Assembly: GCF_014644535.1 (NCBI RefSeq)
Contig: NZ_BMKW01000001.1
Location: 372,001-436,000, forward strand
Source of the DNA: Neoroseomonas lacus
GTDB taxonomy: Bacteria > Pseudomonadota > Alphaproteobacteria > Acetobacterales > Acetobacteraceae
Direction of reading: 5' to 3'
DNA length: 64,000 nucleotides
Every line of letters starts with the position of its first letter. Position 1 is the first letter of the stretch. Shown here one piece after another: positions 17,663 to 25,631 of the stretch. The notes below the pieces were generated by a model that was not told where the DNA came from, made no database searches, and worked only from the letters and a program-made list of their open reading frames with translations. Position numbers and translations under genes: made by a program.

Positions 17663-18442
17663 TCAGCCCGCCATCACATTGCGCAGCGTGCCCACGCCCT
17701 CGATGCTGACCTCGACGGTCATTCCCGCCCGCATCGGCAATGCGCCAACCGACGTGCCGCAGGCGATCAGGTCGCCCGGTTCCAGCGTCACCTCGCGCGA
17801 GATCAGCGACACGATCCGCGCCGGCGGGATGATCATGTCGGCCAGCGGATAGTCCTGCCGCACCCGCCCGTTCAGCGCCACGCGCACATGCAGCACCGAC
17901 CAGTCGAGGCCGGTCGCGATCGCAGGCCCGACCGGGCCGAAGCTGTCGCAGGACTTGGCGCGCGCCCATTGCGGGAAGGACGCGTCGGAGGTGAGGATGT
18001 CGAGCGCGGTGACGTCGTTCACCGCGGTCAGGCCAAAGATCGCGGCAGCGGCCTCGGCCTCGCCGGCATCCTTGCAACGGCGGCCAATGACCAGGCCGAG
18101 TTCGCCTTCATACAGCACCTTGCCGGTGTAGCCGGTGGGCGGGCGGATGGTGCCCTCGGGGTCGAGCAACGACGTGCCGGCCTTGAGGAACCACAGCGGC
18201 GTCTCGGGGATCGCCGCGCCGGTTTTCGCGGCGAGGTCGTGGAAGTTGTTCCACAGGCCGATGAACTTGCCCGGACGAAGGGGGGCCAGCAGGCGGATGG
18301 CCTCGAGCGGCAGCGTCTCGCCGGTAGGGGTCGGGCTGTCGAAGATATCGCCGACATGGGCGGCGACGCTGCCGGCCGCCTCGCCGAGCGTGCCAAAGCC
18401 CTCGGCCCCGTCATGCCGCGCGAATCGAACCCAAAGCGCCAT
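17663..18442 (-). CDS. Fumarylacetoacetate hydrolase (FAA) family protein
   Basis: A 259-residue member of the FAH superfamily, which uses a divalent metal to hydrolyse, decarboxylate or isomerise acylpyruvate-type compounds in aromatic breakdown. Seen: LAPLRPGKFIGLWNNFHDLA (the lid region), YTGKVLYEGELGLVIGRR with the metal-ligand Glu pair near 112-114, LTAVNDVTALDIL with the Asp ligand, and FGPVGPAIAT followed by the closing PGDLIACGTSVG. The start at 18442 gives a normal FAH N-terminal length. It stands alone, so the exact substrate is open. Confidence 0.9.
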   Translation of the reverse strand: MALWVRFARHDGAEGFGTLGEAAGSVAAHVGDIFDSPTPTGETLPLEAIRLLAPLRPGKFIGLWNNFHDLAAKTGAAIPETPLWFLKAGTSLLDPEGTIRPPTGYTGKVLYEGELGLVIGRRCKDAGEAEAAAAIFGLTAVNDVTALDILTSDASFPQWARAKSCDSFGPVGPAIATGLDWSVLHVRVALNGRVRQDYPLADMIIPPARIVSLISREVTLEPGDLIACGTSVGALPMRAGMTVEVSIEGVGTLRNVMAG

Positions 18443-18504
18443 GCGCCGCCCTCCCCAGGTTTTCCGGGCGAGAAGCTATCGCGGCGCGGGCCCGCTGGCG
18501 ATTG

Positions 18505-18801
18505 TCAGCGGCGGATGAAGACGAAGCGGACGGATTGGCCGCCATGGCGGCGCATGCGCCACCACAGCGACCCGGCGCCAATGAGGCCGGCGATCAGGGC
18601 GATCGGCAGCAGCACGCTCAGCGCCAGCACGGCGAGGCCGGCCAGCGCCAGCACCCCGGCGCCGAGCGCCACCAGCATGGCGATGCCGCCGATGCGGGCG
18701 AGCAGCCGGTCGAAGGTGCCCATGGTGCGTGGCGGGACGGGATCTCGGAACTGTCCGTCCGGCGTCATGTCGATCACGGGGGGGCGGCGATGCGTTTCCA
18801 T
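18505..18801 (-). CDS. Small two-helix membrane protein (98 aa)
   Basis: Not assigned to a family. From ATG 18801 the protein starts with a polar, Pro-rich segment (METHRRPPVIDMTPDGQFRD) and has two adjacent membrane helices (about 38-60 and 60-82, rich in Ala, Leu and Gly). It ends in a basic tail (WWRMRRHGGQSVRFVFIRR). An in-frame ATG seven codons upstream (18822) is also possible. The basic tail predicts the C-terminus stays in the cytoplasm. It may share a transcript with the host-attachment gene upstream, 44 bases away. Confidence 0.6.
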   Translation of the reverse strand: METHRRPPVIDMTPDGQFRDPVPPRTMGTFDRLLARIGGIAMLVALGAGVLALAGLAVLALSVLLPIALIAGLIGAGSLWWRMRRHGGQSVRFVFIRR

Positions 18802-18845
18802 AGCCTCAGTGACGTGGCCCATGCCCGGCCCCGGATCAAGGGCCG

Positions 18846-19337
18846 TTACGATCCGTGACGCAGCGCATCCAGCCGCTCGAAGACTTCCGCGACCGGCAGG
18901 GCGGTCAAATCACGGTGTTCCTCACCGGCCAGGGCCTTGCGGAGGTCATTCGGCAGATGCTCGCGGATCGCGGTGGCCACCGGCGCGGGGGCGACCAGCA
19001 CGACGCTTTGCACCGTCCCGGCGCGCAGCGCGGAGGCGATCTCCTCGGCCATCAGCCGCGCCAGGTCGCGCTTGGCGTGTTCCTTGGGGCTGTCGTCCTT
19101 GCCGTCATATTCCATCGCGCTGCGCGCGGTCGCCCCGGCGCTGGCGAAGGCGCGGCCGGGCCGGTCCTCGCCGAGCGTCGAGTCCTTCGCACGCGCATCG
19201 GGCGACACCCAGACCAGGACGGCATCGTAGCCGGTCTCGCCAAGGCGCTTCAGATAGGCCTTGCCGTGGCTGCCATTGGCCACGACGAAAAGCCGGTGCG
19301 CGTGGCCGCCTTCGATGGTTGCTTCGGTGGTATTCAT
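18846..19337 (-). CDS. Host attachment family protein
   Basis: A 163-residue protein of the host-attachment family (Pfam Host_attach, named from an Agrobacterium protein needed for binding plant cells). The usual pattern is visible: an N-terminal strand with a small polar loop (RLFVVANGSHGKAYL), a central low-complexity region with conserved DRPGRAF (about 60-66), then EHAKRDLARLMAEEIASALRAG and VVLVAPAPVATAIREHLPNDLRKAL. The biochemical role is unknown; the fold resembles translation-factor eRF1 domain 2. ATG 19337 is chosen over 19406 because the added residues are not family-like. Confidence 0.85.
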   Translation of the reverse strand: MNTTEATIEGGHAHRLFVVANGSHGKAYLKRLGETGYDAVLVWVSPDARAKDSTLGEDRPGRAFASAGATARSAMEYDGKDDSPKEHAKRDLARLMAEEIASALRAGTVQSVVLVAPAPVATAIREHLPNDLRKALAGEEHRDLTALPVAEVFERLDALRHGS

Positions 19338-19412
19338 GTGGAACCTGGCTCCCTCAACAGCGTCAGCATGGTCATTGCCGGGGCCGCGTGCCTTGATCGG
19401 GAACAAGGCGGG

Positions 19413-19838
19413 CTATTCAGGACGCACCACCAGCGTCGTGCCGTCAACGCCTTCCACCCGCACCCGCGTCCCGGCCGGCACGCCGGCGAGGTCGCCGGCC
19501 AGCCGTGCCGCCCAATCGGAATCGCCGACCCGCACGCGCGGACCGGTGGAATTCGGCTCGGCCAGCACGCCGATGCGGCCGACCAGGCCGGAACTTGGCG
19601 TATTCACCTGCGGCCTGGTCGGGCTGGTACGCCGCAGCCGCAGCGCGAGGCCGATCCCGGCCGCCAGCAGAACGATGAACACCGTCACGACCACCCAGAA
19701 GGGCGGCGTGATCAGCAGAAGCATCAGGCCGGTGCCGATGGCGGCGAGCCCCACCCACAGCAGGAAGACGCCGGGGATGAGCGTCTCGGCGCCGAGCAGG
19801 ACCAACCCGGCGAGGATCCAGATCAGCGCTGGGTCCAT
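19413..19838 (-). CDS. NfeD family membrane protein
   Basis: A short NfeD of 141 residues: two to three N-terminal membrane helices (about 5-70, with AETLIPGVFLLWVGLAAIGTG) and a C-terminal OB-fold domain (GLVGRIGVLAEP, GTRVRVEGVDGTTLVVRPE). NfeD proteins work with SPFH/stomatin partners in membrane organisation and quality control. The SPFH partner is directly upstream and the two genes overlap by 16 bases, the classic nfeD-qmcA arrangement. Confidence 0.92.
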   Translation of the reverse strand: MDPALIWILAGLVLLGAETLIPGVFLLWVGLAAIGTGLMLLLITPPFWVVVTVFIVLLAAGIGLALRLRRTSPTRPQVNTPSSGLVGRIGVLAEPNSTGPRVRVGDSDWAARLAGDLAGVPAGTRVRVEGVDGTTLVVRPE

Positions 19839-20821
19839 GGCGAGGGCACCTCCGGCGGGGCGGCGGGCGGGCGCGGCGTGCGGGGCGGGAACTGGCCATC
19901 CGGCGCGCGCAGCAATTCCATCGCCTGGGCGATGCCGCCGGCCAGCGCGCTGCTTTCCATCGGCACGATCACCAGCTTCTGCGCGGTGTTGCCGGCCAAC
20001 ACCTCGAATGCCTTCACGTATTTGTCGGCGATGAAGTAGCGCAGCGCGTCGGTGCCGGCGCCGGCGGCGACCTCGGCGACCATGCGCGTCGCGTTGGCTT
20101 CGGCCTCGGCGGAGCGTTCGCGCGCCTCGGCGTCGCGGAAGGCGGCTTCCTTGCGGCCCTCCGCCTGCAGGATGAGCGCCTGCTTCTCACCCTCGGCGCG
20201 CTTGATCTCAGCCTCGCGCTCGCCTTCCGCCTTGGCGACGGTGGCGCGGCGTTCGCGCTCGGCGGTCATCTGCAGGTTCATGGCGCGGATGAGGTTTTCG
20301 GGCGGTTCGATCTTGCGGATCTCGACGCGGGCGATCTTCACGCCCCAGGGGTCGGTCGCGCCGTCCAAGATTGCGAGCAGCGAGGAGTTGATGCGCTCGC
20401 GCCCCGATAACGTGGCGTCGAGTTCCATCTCGCCGATCACGGCGCGGATGTTGGTCATGGTCAGCGCGGTGAGCGCGACGCCGAGGTCCTGCACCGCATA
20501 GGCCGCCTTGGTCGCGTCCATGACGCGGTAATAGACGATGCCATCGACCGCCACCGTCGCGTTGTCGCGGGTGATGACGGATTGCTCGGGGATGTCGAGC
20601 ACCTGTTCCTGCACATTCACCCGCCGGCCGATGCCGTCGACGAAGGGGATGATGAAGTTCAGGCCCGGTGCGAGCATGCGGGTGAAGGCGCCGAAGCGCT
20701 CGACCGTCCAGACCTCGCCCTGCGGCACGGTGCGCACGCCGCGCAGCGCGACCAGGATCGCCAGGATGATGACGGCGATCCAGACGATGGTGACGAGGGA
20801 GACGAACTCGGTGGTGTTCAT
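19823..20821 (-). CDS. qmcA: SPFH/Band 7 (stomatin-like) protein, QmcA-like
   Basis: A 332-residue stomatin-type protein with one N-terminal membrane helix (about 8-27, SLVTIVWIAVIILAILVAL). The SPFH domain follows: VRTVPQGEVWTVERFGAF, LAPGLNFIIPFVD and VNVQEQVLDIPEQSVITRDNATVAVDGIVYYRV. A long charged coiled coil rich in AEGEREAEIKRAEGEKQA comes after that. It forms membrane-bound oligomeric rings. It overlaps the NfeD gene downstream. The other side faces the divergent SDR gene across 104 bases. Confidence 0.93.
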   Translation of the reverse strand: MNTTEFVSLVTIVWIAVIILAILVALRGVRTVPQGEVWTVERFGAFTRMLAPGLNFIIPFVDGIGRRVNVQEQVLDIPEQSVITRDNATVAVDGIVYYRVMDATKAAYAVQDLGVALTALTMTNIRAVIGEMELDATLSGRERINSSLLAILDGATDPWGVKIARVEIRKIEPPENLIRAMNLQMTAERERRATVAKAEGEREAEIKRAEGEKQALILQAEGRKEAAFRDAEARERSAEAEANATRMVAEVAAGAGTDALRYFIADKYVKAFEVLAGNTAQKLVIVPMESSALAGGIAQAMELLRAPDGQFPPRTPRPPAAPPEVPSPWTQR

Positions 20822-20925
20822 GGGCCGAACATAGCCCGGATAAACAGCGCAACGAAACGGCGGCCTTGCCGGCTACCTCGCCTGGCGGGACCATGGGTGA
20901 AGCGTTTCACAGGGGAGAATGCGTG

Positions 20926-21708
20926 ATGCAGGGCAGCAACCAGCCGCTGACGGTGGACCTGAGCGGCCTGAGGGTCGCGATCAGTGCGGGGGCCGGCGGC
21001 ATCGGCCGTGTCATGGCCGACAGTTTCGTCGCCCGCGGGGCGCGGGTGTTCGTGTCGGACATCGATGCCGAGGCGCTGGCCGACTGTCCGCACCCGAAGA
21101 TGCGCGCCGACATGGGCGAGGTCGCCGATTGCGAGGAATTCGTCGATGTCGCGGCCTCGACGCTCGGCGGGCTCGATGTGCTGGTGAACAATGCCGGCAT
21201 CGCCGGGCCGACCGCGCGCGTGGAAGACGTGACGCCCGAGGCGCTGGAAGCGACGCTGCGCATTGACTTGGCCGCGATGTTCCATTGCGCGCGGCGGGCG
21301 GTGCCGCATCTGCGCCAGGCGGGGGGTGGGTCGATCGTGAACCTGTCCTCGGCGGCGGGGCGCTTCGGCTTTCCTCTGCGCAGCCCCTATGCGGCGGCGA
21401 AGTGGGGGGTGGTGGGGTTCACCAAGTCGCTGTCGATCGAGCTGGGGCCAGATCGTATCCGGGTGAATGCCATCCTGCCCGGGCTGGTGGCCGGGGACCG
21501 CATCCGTCGCGTCATCGAGGCCAAGGCGCAGGCGCAGGGCGTGGCGTTCAAGGAGAAGGAGGCCGAGCTGCTGCGGGATGTGTCGCTGCGCTGCTACGTG
21601 ACGCAGCAGGATATCACCAACATGGCGCTGTATCTGTGCTCCCCATTCGGGGCGACAGTGAGCGGGCAGGCGTTGTCGGTGGATGGGGATCAGCAGCGGT
21701 TGGGATGA
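20926..21708 (+). CDS. Short-chain dehydrogenase/reductase (SDR) family oxidoreductase
   Basis: A classical SDR of 260 residues: an NAD(P)-binding glycine motif variant (AISAGAGGIGRVMADSF, about 17-33), the structural NNAG, and the catalytic set Ser (VNLSSAAG), Tyr-x-x-x-Lys (SPYAAAKWG) near residues 150-166. The PG motif NAILPGLV and the C-terminal SGQALSVDGDQQ complete the fold. It reduces or oxidises an unknown alcohol or ketone. ATG 20926 follows AGGGGAG at 20911-20917; an in-frame start 20 codons upstream has no such site. Confidence 0.93.
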   Translation: MQGSNQPLTVDLSGLRVAISAGAGGIGRVMADSFVARGARVFVSDIDAEALADCPHPKMRADMGEVADCEEFVDVAASTLGGLDVLVNNAGIAGPTARVEDVTPEALEATLRIDLAAMFHCARRAVPHLRQAGGGSIVNLSSAAGRFGFPLRSPYAAAKWGVVGFTKSLSIELGPDRIRVNAILPGLVAGDRIRRVIEAKAQAQGVAFKEKEAELLRDVSLRCYVTQQDITNMALYLCSPFGATVSGQALSVDGDQQRLG

Positions 21709-21878
21709 GGCGGGAAAACGCTGGGGGCCGCCCCTCCAACGCCATCATGCGCTGTTGTCGGCATAAGGGCGGAGGGGATCGGCGGCTTGCAGCTACTTTT
21801 CGGCGGGATGGATGCGGCCTTCCCTGAGCCCATCCACTATGCCGCCGAAGCACTTGCTATCGCGGCCGAGGTCGACAC

Positions 21879-22172
21879 TCAGTTCGCGCGCGGCCGGTAG
21901 TACACGCACGAGGAGTCGTCGGGCACGTTGGGCGGCGGGAGCGCGCCGTCGCCGCCGTATTCACGCCAGACCCTCGCGAAGACTTCCTTGAATTCGCGCT
22001 GTGCGGCCTGCATTGCCTGTGCGCCTCGTTGATCCCCAGTTGTGGCGATTCTGTCCAGCGATGCGAATAGTTCCTCCGCTATCGCTTCGAGAGCGACGCG
22101 CGGCTGATCCGTCAGAGCGAGCTCCGCTCGCAGAGCCTGCTCGATGGCGATGGAGACGGCGCTGCGCTGCAT
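21879..22172 (-). CDS. Small hypothetical protein (97 aa)
   Basis: Not recognised. ATG 22172 has a strong binding site (GGAAGGA, seven bases upstream). The product is almost entirely helical (VSIAIEQALRAELALTD, ALEAIAEELFASLDRIATTG, AMQAAQREFKEVFARVWREYG) with a Pro-rich, Tyr-containing tail. No membrane segment or metal motif is visible. It lies in a zone of slightly lower GC with two other small or doubtful ORFs, so it may be a recent accessory gene. Confidence 0.55.
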   Translation of the reverse strand: MQRSAVSIAIEQALRAELALTDQPRVALEAIAEELFASLDRIATTGDQRGAQAMQAAQREFKEVFARVWREYGGDGALPPPNVPDDSSCVYYRPRAN

Positions 22173-22511
22173 AGGGTCCTTCCGGGACTGGACGGTCCAC
22201 TTGTCGATCGTTATTCGGGCGCCGCCACGATTGTGACGCCTAACCCATTGGCGAATGGGTGCGCCCGAAAAATCCGCGAAAACGGCGTTTCCCGTCGCCA
22301 CGCGAAGCAGACGCCCATTAATACTGCGTCAAACGAGCGTTACGAGACAACGATAAAATCCCACAAAACTAATCATCTCAGTCGATTGGCTAAATGTGCG
22401 AACGCATACAACCACTGAGGGCATTCAATCGTATTGCGACACGCGGCATCCGCGACCTAACGCTATGGGCGAGCGAATACTGCAACAAGCGATAGCGATA
22501 GGGTGGTTGTT
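22173..22511. other. A/T-enriched intergenic region
   Basis: This divergent spacer is visibly richer in A and T between 22300 and 22450 than the rest of the genome. It probably carries the promoters of both small flanking ORFs, but I cannot point to a convincing pair of boxes. A 61-codon open frame (22233-22418) has no binding site and no protein-like composition. Confidence 0.4.
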
Positions 22512-22736
22512 ATGAACATGGTTTCTACGACCCGCGCAAATGCCGTGTTGCCAGCGCCGAGCGCGGCAACGTCGCTTCCGCACCGCGCGGTTGACTCATC
22601 GGCCACTGGCTATCTGGCCGCCGTGACACCGGCATTGGAGAGTGCGCTCGCCAACGCCCACGAAGCAGGCCACGAGCGCGCCGTGCGCATCCTGCACGCC
22701 GTACTGGCCATTCTGGACGACCCCAGCCTGCGCTAG
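22512..22736 (+). CDS. Small hypothetical protein (74 aa)
   Basis: Not recognised. The N-terminal third is Ser/Thr/Ala-rich and probably disordered. The C-terminal half is one or two amphipathic helices (YLAAVTPALESALANAHEAG, HERAVRILHAVLAILDDPSLR). Possible starts are ATG 22512, ATG 22518 and GTG 22503; GGGTGG at 22501-22506 is a usable binding site for 22512. Codon use in the second half is genome-typical. Confidence 0.45.
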   Translation: MNMVSTTRANAVLPAPSAATSLPHRAVDSSATGYLAAVTPALESALANAHEAGHERAVRILHAVLAILDDPSLR

Positions 22737-22964
22737 GCGGAGGATCGATTGGCCGGGCCTGGAGACTGTCCATGCCGAAGCGATCGAACACGCCTCGCCG
22801 GCGGCAGCGCGCGAAGCGATGGTGGAGCGTCCTGTAAGGGCCTGTCGCCGGCACAGGCGTCGCACCACCGCAGGCCGTGGTGGAGCGTCGCCCGAAGCCA
22901 TTGATGGCCCCAGGACCTTTGAGGGCAGAGGTTCAGAGAGGAGCAGCGCCCCCGCCGAGACGCT

Positions 22965-23567
22965 CTAAACCGCCTGCGCCATCGCCCGTGAGAAGGTTTC
23001 GCGGAAGCGGATCGGGTCGCGGTCGGTCTGGTTGCGGCCTGGTTCGTTGTCGATCTTCACGCCGATCACATGCGGCCCGTCGGTGGTCAGTGCCTTGGTG
23101 ACCAACGCGTCGAATTCCGCCTCATCCGCCGCCCAGGCGGCCGAGGCGATGCCCGAAGCGCGAGCGATCGCCACCATGTCGGTGCGCGCGGCTGCCGCCG
23201 GTGTGCCCTGCCCGCCGGTGATCTGGTAGATGCCGTTGTCCCAGATCACGATGGTGAGGTTCGCCGGCTTCTGCGCCGCGATGGTGGACAGGCAGCCGAG
23301 TTGCATCAGCAGCGAGCCGTCGCCTTCCAGCGCGAAGACGCGGCGCTTCGGCTGGGCGATGGCGACGCCGAAAGCGATCGGCGCGGCGAGGCCCATGCTG
23401 CCGAGCATGTAGAAATTCTCGCCGCGCTCCTTGCCGGCGCCCCAGAGGTCCCAATTGGAATTGCCAATGCCGCCGATCACCGCCTCGCGGTTTTCCAGCT
23501 TGCCGACGAGGCGTATTGTCAGCGCGGCGCGGTTCATCACATGCAGGTTGTCGGTGGTGTCGGTCAC
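22965..23567 (-). CDS. TPP-dependent decarboxylase, beta (TPP-binding) subunit, sulfopyruvate decarboxylase-like
   Basis: The 200-residue C-terminal half of a split thiamine-diphosphate enzyme of the sulfopyruvate/phosphonopyruvate decarboxylase group (ComE-like). The TPP-Mg motif is GDGS at 82-85 with the closing Asn111 (WDNGIYQITGG). IGGIGNSNWDLW and FYMLGSMGLAAPIAFGVA are family landmarks. The alpha subunit gene lies upstream with a 4-base overlap (ATGA), so the two are made together. No other coenzyme M or sulfonate genes are near, so a different 2-oxo acid substrate is possible. Confidence 0.88.
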   Translation of the reverse strand: MTDTTDNLHVMNRAALTIRLVGKLENREAVIGGIGNSNWDLWGAGKERGENFYMLGSMGLAAPIAFGVAIAQPKRRVFALEGDGSLLMQLGCLSTIAAQKPANLTIVIWDNGIYQITGGQGTPAAAARTDMVAIARASGIASAAWAADEAEFDALVTKALTTDGPHVIGVKIDNEPGRNQTDRDPIRFRETFSRAMAQAV

Positions 23568-24091
23568 TTGCGGCCTCCGCTCAGCAGGGGCGAGATGATC
23601 AAGCAGGCCGGCCAGCGCGTGGCGAAGGCCTGGCGGATGGTGCGGTCTGCCATGAAGGCGGCCTCGTCTAGCCTTGTCATGGTGTGGTGCTCGATGCCCA
23701 TGCTGTCGAGGATCGGCCGCATGGTGCGGCAGACGATCGCCTGGCCGGGGTTGAATTCGCCCATGGTGCCGCGTTCGGAGACCACCATCACCACCGGCAC
23801 CTGGAAGGCGACCGGCAGTGAGGCCAGTACGTTGGGCAGGGTGGCGAAGCCGGAGGTCTGCATCATCACTACGCCGCGCATGCCGGCCATGTTGGCGCCG
23901 GTGACGATGCCGACGGCTTCTTCTTCACGCGCGCAGGTGAAGGCGGTGAAGTAGGGGTCGGCGTGGATGCCCTCGATCAACGGCCGCAGCACGTTGTCGG
24001 GGACATAGGCGACCAGGCGGACGTCGTTATCCTTGAGCGCCTGGCGCAGAATATCGTGCCACGCTGGGGCCGGTGCGGCCTGATCCGTCAT
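23564..24091 (-). CDS. TPP-dependent decarboxylase, alpha (PYR) subunit, sulfopyruvate decarboxylase-like
   Basis: A 175-residue ComD-like subunit that supplies the pyrimidine-binding half of the active site. FTCAREEEAVGIVTGANMAG near 51-70 carries the Glu (57 or 58) that activates the cofactor. VAYVPDNVLRPLIEGI and GVVMMQTSGFATLPNVLASL are typical. It needs the beta subunit encoded next to it for activity. Fused relatives carry both halves in one chain of about 380 residues, which matches 175 plus 200. Confidence 0.88.
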   Translation of the reverse strand: MTDQAAPAPAWHDILRQALKDNDVRLVAYVPDNVLRPLIEGIHADPYFTAFTCAREEEAVGIVTGANMAGMRGVVMMQTSGFATLPNVLASLPVAFQVPVVMVVSERGTMGEFNPGQAIVCRTMRPILDSMGIEHHTMTRLDEAAFMADRTIRQAFATRWPACLIISPLLSGGRK

Positions 24092-24292
24092 GCTGGTGTA
24101 TCCCCCCTGAAGGCAGCTCGGTGCCTGTATATGAGAGGATGGCGCGGCCGCCCAGCCGTCGTGTCCGCGCCGCCGCAGCGGCTGGCCGATCTCCGTTGTC
24201 GATGCCGCAGGGCGTGTCGCGGCCGGGTGGCGCCGGCCTCATCATGCATCGGGCCGATTCCAGCCGCGTCAGATCTGCTTTAGGTGTGGAGG

Positions 24293-24766
24293 ATGGACCA
24301 ACCGCCCCGCTTCCTCGTCGATGCCGATGCCTGCCCCGTTCGTGAGGAGGTGGCGCGCGTCGCCGGCCGCCTCGGCGTCGCGATGGTGCTGGTGACCAAC
24401 GGATCGCGGCCGGTGCGCCCGCCTGCCCTGCCCAATGTGCGGCTCGTGGTGGTCAGCGAGGGCGCCGACAAGGCGGATGACTGGATCGCCGAGGAAGCGC
24501 GGCCGACCGATGTATGCCTGACGGCGGACATTCCGCTGGCGGCGCGCTGCCTGGCCAAGGGTGCCTTCGCGCTGTCCTTCAAGGGCAAGCCCTGGACGAC
24601 GGACAATATCGGTACCGCGCTCGCCGGGCGGGAACTGTCCCAGCATCTGCGCGAGAGCGGCGCGATGACCGGCGGACCGGCGCCGATGACCGCAGCGGAC
24701 CGCTCGCGTTTTCTCGGCGCGCTCGACACCATGGCGCAGGCGGCGTTGCGGCGCGCGCGGGGCTGA
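24293..24766 (+). CDS. yaiI: YaiI/YqxD family protein (DUF188, PIN-like)
   Basis: A 157-residue DUF188 protein, a family related to PIN/NYN-like nucleases with no proven role. Family signatures are all present: FLVDADACPVREEVARVAGR near 6-25, VTNGSRPV, VVVSEGADKADDWIAEEA with the acidic cluster, and VCLTADIPLAARCLAKGA. Start choice is uncertain: ATG 24293 directly follows GGAGG, which is too close, while GTG 24284 three codons earlier has little in front of it. The gene is monocistronic, with a hairpin downstream. Confidence 0.88.
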   Translation: MDQPPRFLVDADACPVREEVARVAGRLGVAMVLVTNGSRPVRPPALPNVRLVVVSEGADKADDWIAEEARPTDVCLTADIPLAARCLAKGAFALSFKGKPWTTDNIGTALAGRELSQHLRESGAMTGGPAPMTAADRSRFLGALDTMAQAALRRARG

Positions 24767-24789
24767 TCCGGGCGTCGAAGGGATATGCC

Positions 24790-24809
24790 ACCCCCGGCGC
24801 CGCGGGGGT
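24790..24809 (+). terminator. GC hairpin after yaiI
   Basis: ACCCCC pairs with GGGGGT across an 8-base loop, 24 bases after the yaiI stop codon. It has only two T bases after it, so it is a weak candidate terminator. Confidence 0.4.
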
Positions 24810-24895
24810 TCAGGGTCTGTTTGGAACGTGCGGCACCTGCCCGCGCGCTACCCAGCCGCCCATTCCAGGATGCTCCCGCGCGCGGCCGGTGCCGG

Positions 24896-24929
24896 ATTTG
24901 GGAACGTGCCGGATCGCGCGTTCCCAAAT
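24896..24929 (-). terminator. Perfect 11-bp inverted repeat at the end of the M23 gene
   Basis: ATTTGGGAACG (24896-24906) is the exact complement of CGTTCCCAAAT (24919-24929), with a 12-base loop. It lies seven bases after the M23 peptidase stop codon, so it probably ends that transcript and, read the other way, backs up the yaiI hairpin. The A/T-rich outer ends of the stem stand out from the surrounding GC. Confidence 0.55.
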
Positions 24930-24935
24930 GGACGT

Positions 24936-25475
24936 TCAGCGCGGCGCTTCGGCCACCTGACGGTCATCGAGGCAGGCCGCGGCGGTCTGCGTGAGCCAGG
25001 GCCAGGGGTCGACCGGGCGGCTGTCCCGCCGCAGTTCGACATGCAGATGGGCGCCGGTCGTCCGCCCGGTCCGGCCGACATTGCCGATGCTGGCACGCGC
25101 CGGGACCGGCGCGCCCGGGGCAATGCCCGGCGCGATGCGCGACAGATGCGCGTAGCGGGCAATCGTGCCGTCGGCATGCTGGATGTCGACGATCAGCCCA
25201 TAGGCATAATACCGCCCGGCATAGACCACGGTGCCGTCACGGGCGGCCTGGATCGGCGAGCCGTAGGGTGCGCGGATGTCCACGCCGGGGTGGAAGCCGC
25301 GGCCGCGATAGCCGAAGCCCGAAGAGAATTCGCCGGCAACCGGCATGGCAATGTCACAGGGAGAGGCAAAAGCTGCCGCCGGGGCGACGGTCAGGGCGGC
25401 AATCCATGCCGCGCCGATGCCAGCAGCCGTGGCCGAGACGCGAATCAGGCGGGCGTGGCGGCGCGTGTTGCGCAT
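24936..25475 (-). CDS. M23 family zinc metallopeptidase (LytM-like), secreted
   Basis: A 179-residue peptidoglycan peptidase. The signal peptide (residues 1-37, ending PAAAFA) is followed by one LytM domain: zinc ligands His62 and Asp66 in FHPGVD, then His143 and His145 in GAHLHVE. RDGTVVYAGRYYAYGLIVDIQHADG and YAHLS are the standard core strands. All catalytic residues are present, so it should be active against peptidoglycan cross-links in the periplasm. It has no SH3, LysM or coiled-coil regions. ATG 25475 is chosen because it starts the basic n-region of the signal. Confidence 0.92.
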   Translation of the reverse strand: MRNTRRHARLIRVSATAAGIGAAWIAALTVAPAAAFASPCDIAMPVAGEFSSGFGYRGRGFHPGVDIRAPYGSPIQAARDGTVVYAGRYYAYGLIVDIQHADGTIARYAHLSRIAPGIAPGAPVPARASIGNVGRTGRTTGAHLHVELRRDSRPVDPWPWLTQTAAACLDDRQVAEAPR

Positions 25476-25631
25476 GCAGGGGATTCTCCCACTCATTTGT
25501 CGTGAAGCCGGTAGCGACGTGTGACCTGAGTTGCATAGGCCGTGCCAGGCTCGCGCGGTCAACCGGCAGCCCCTTGAAATTCCGTGGAAAATACGTATCC
25601 GGAACGGTCCGGCCGGCGATGGCCGGGCGCG

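Noticed and set aside
21808..21900. A 30-residue plus-strand ORF (MDAAFPEPIHYAAEALAIAAEVD...)
   Set aside because: The peptide looks protein-like and the frame is open upstream, but there is no good binding site and it is too short to judge. It may be a gene remnant.
22233..22418. 61-codon plus-strand ORF in the A/T-enriched spacer
   Set aside because: No ribosome binding site, no conserved-looking segments, and its composition simply follows the local DNA.
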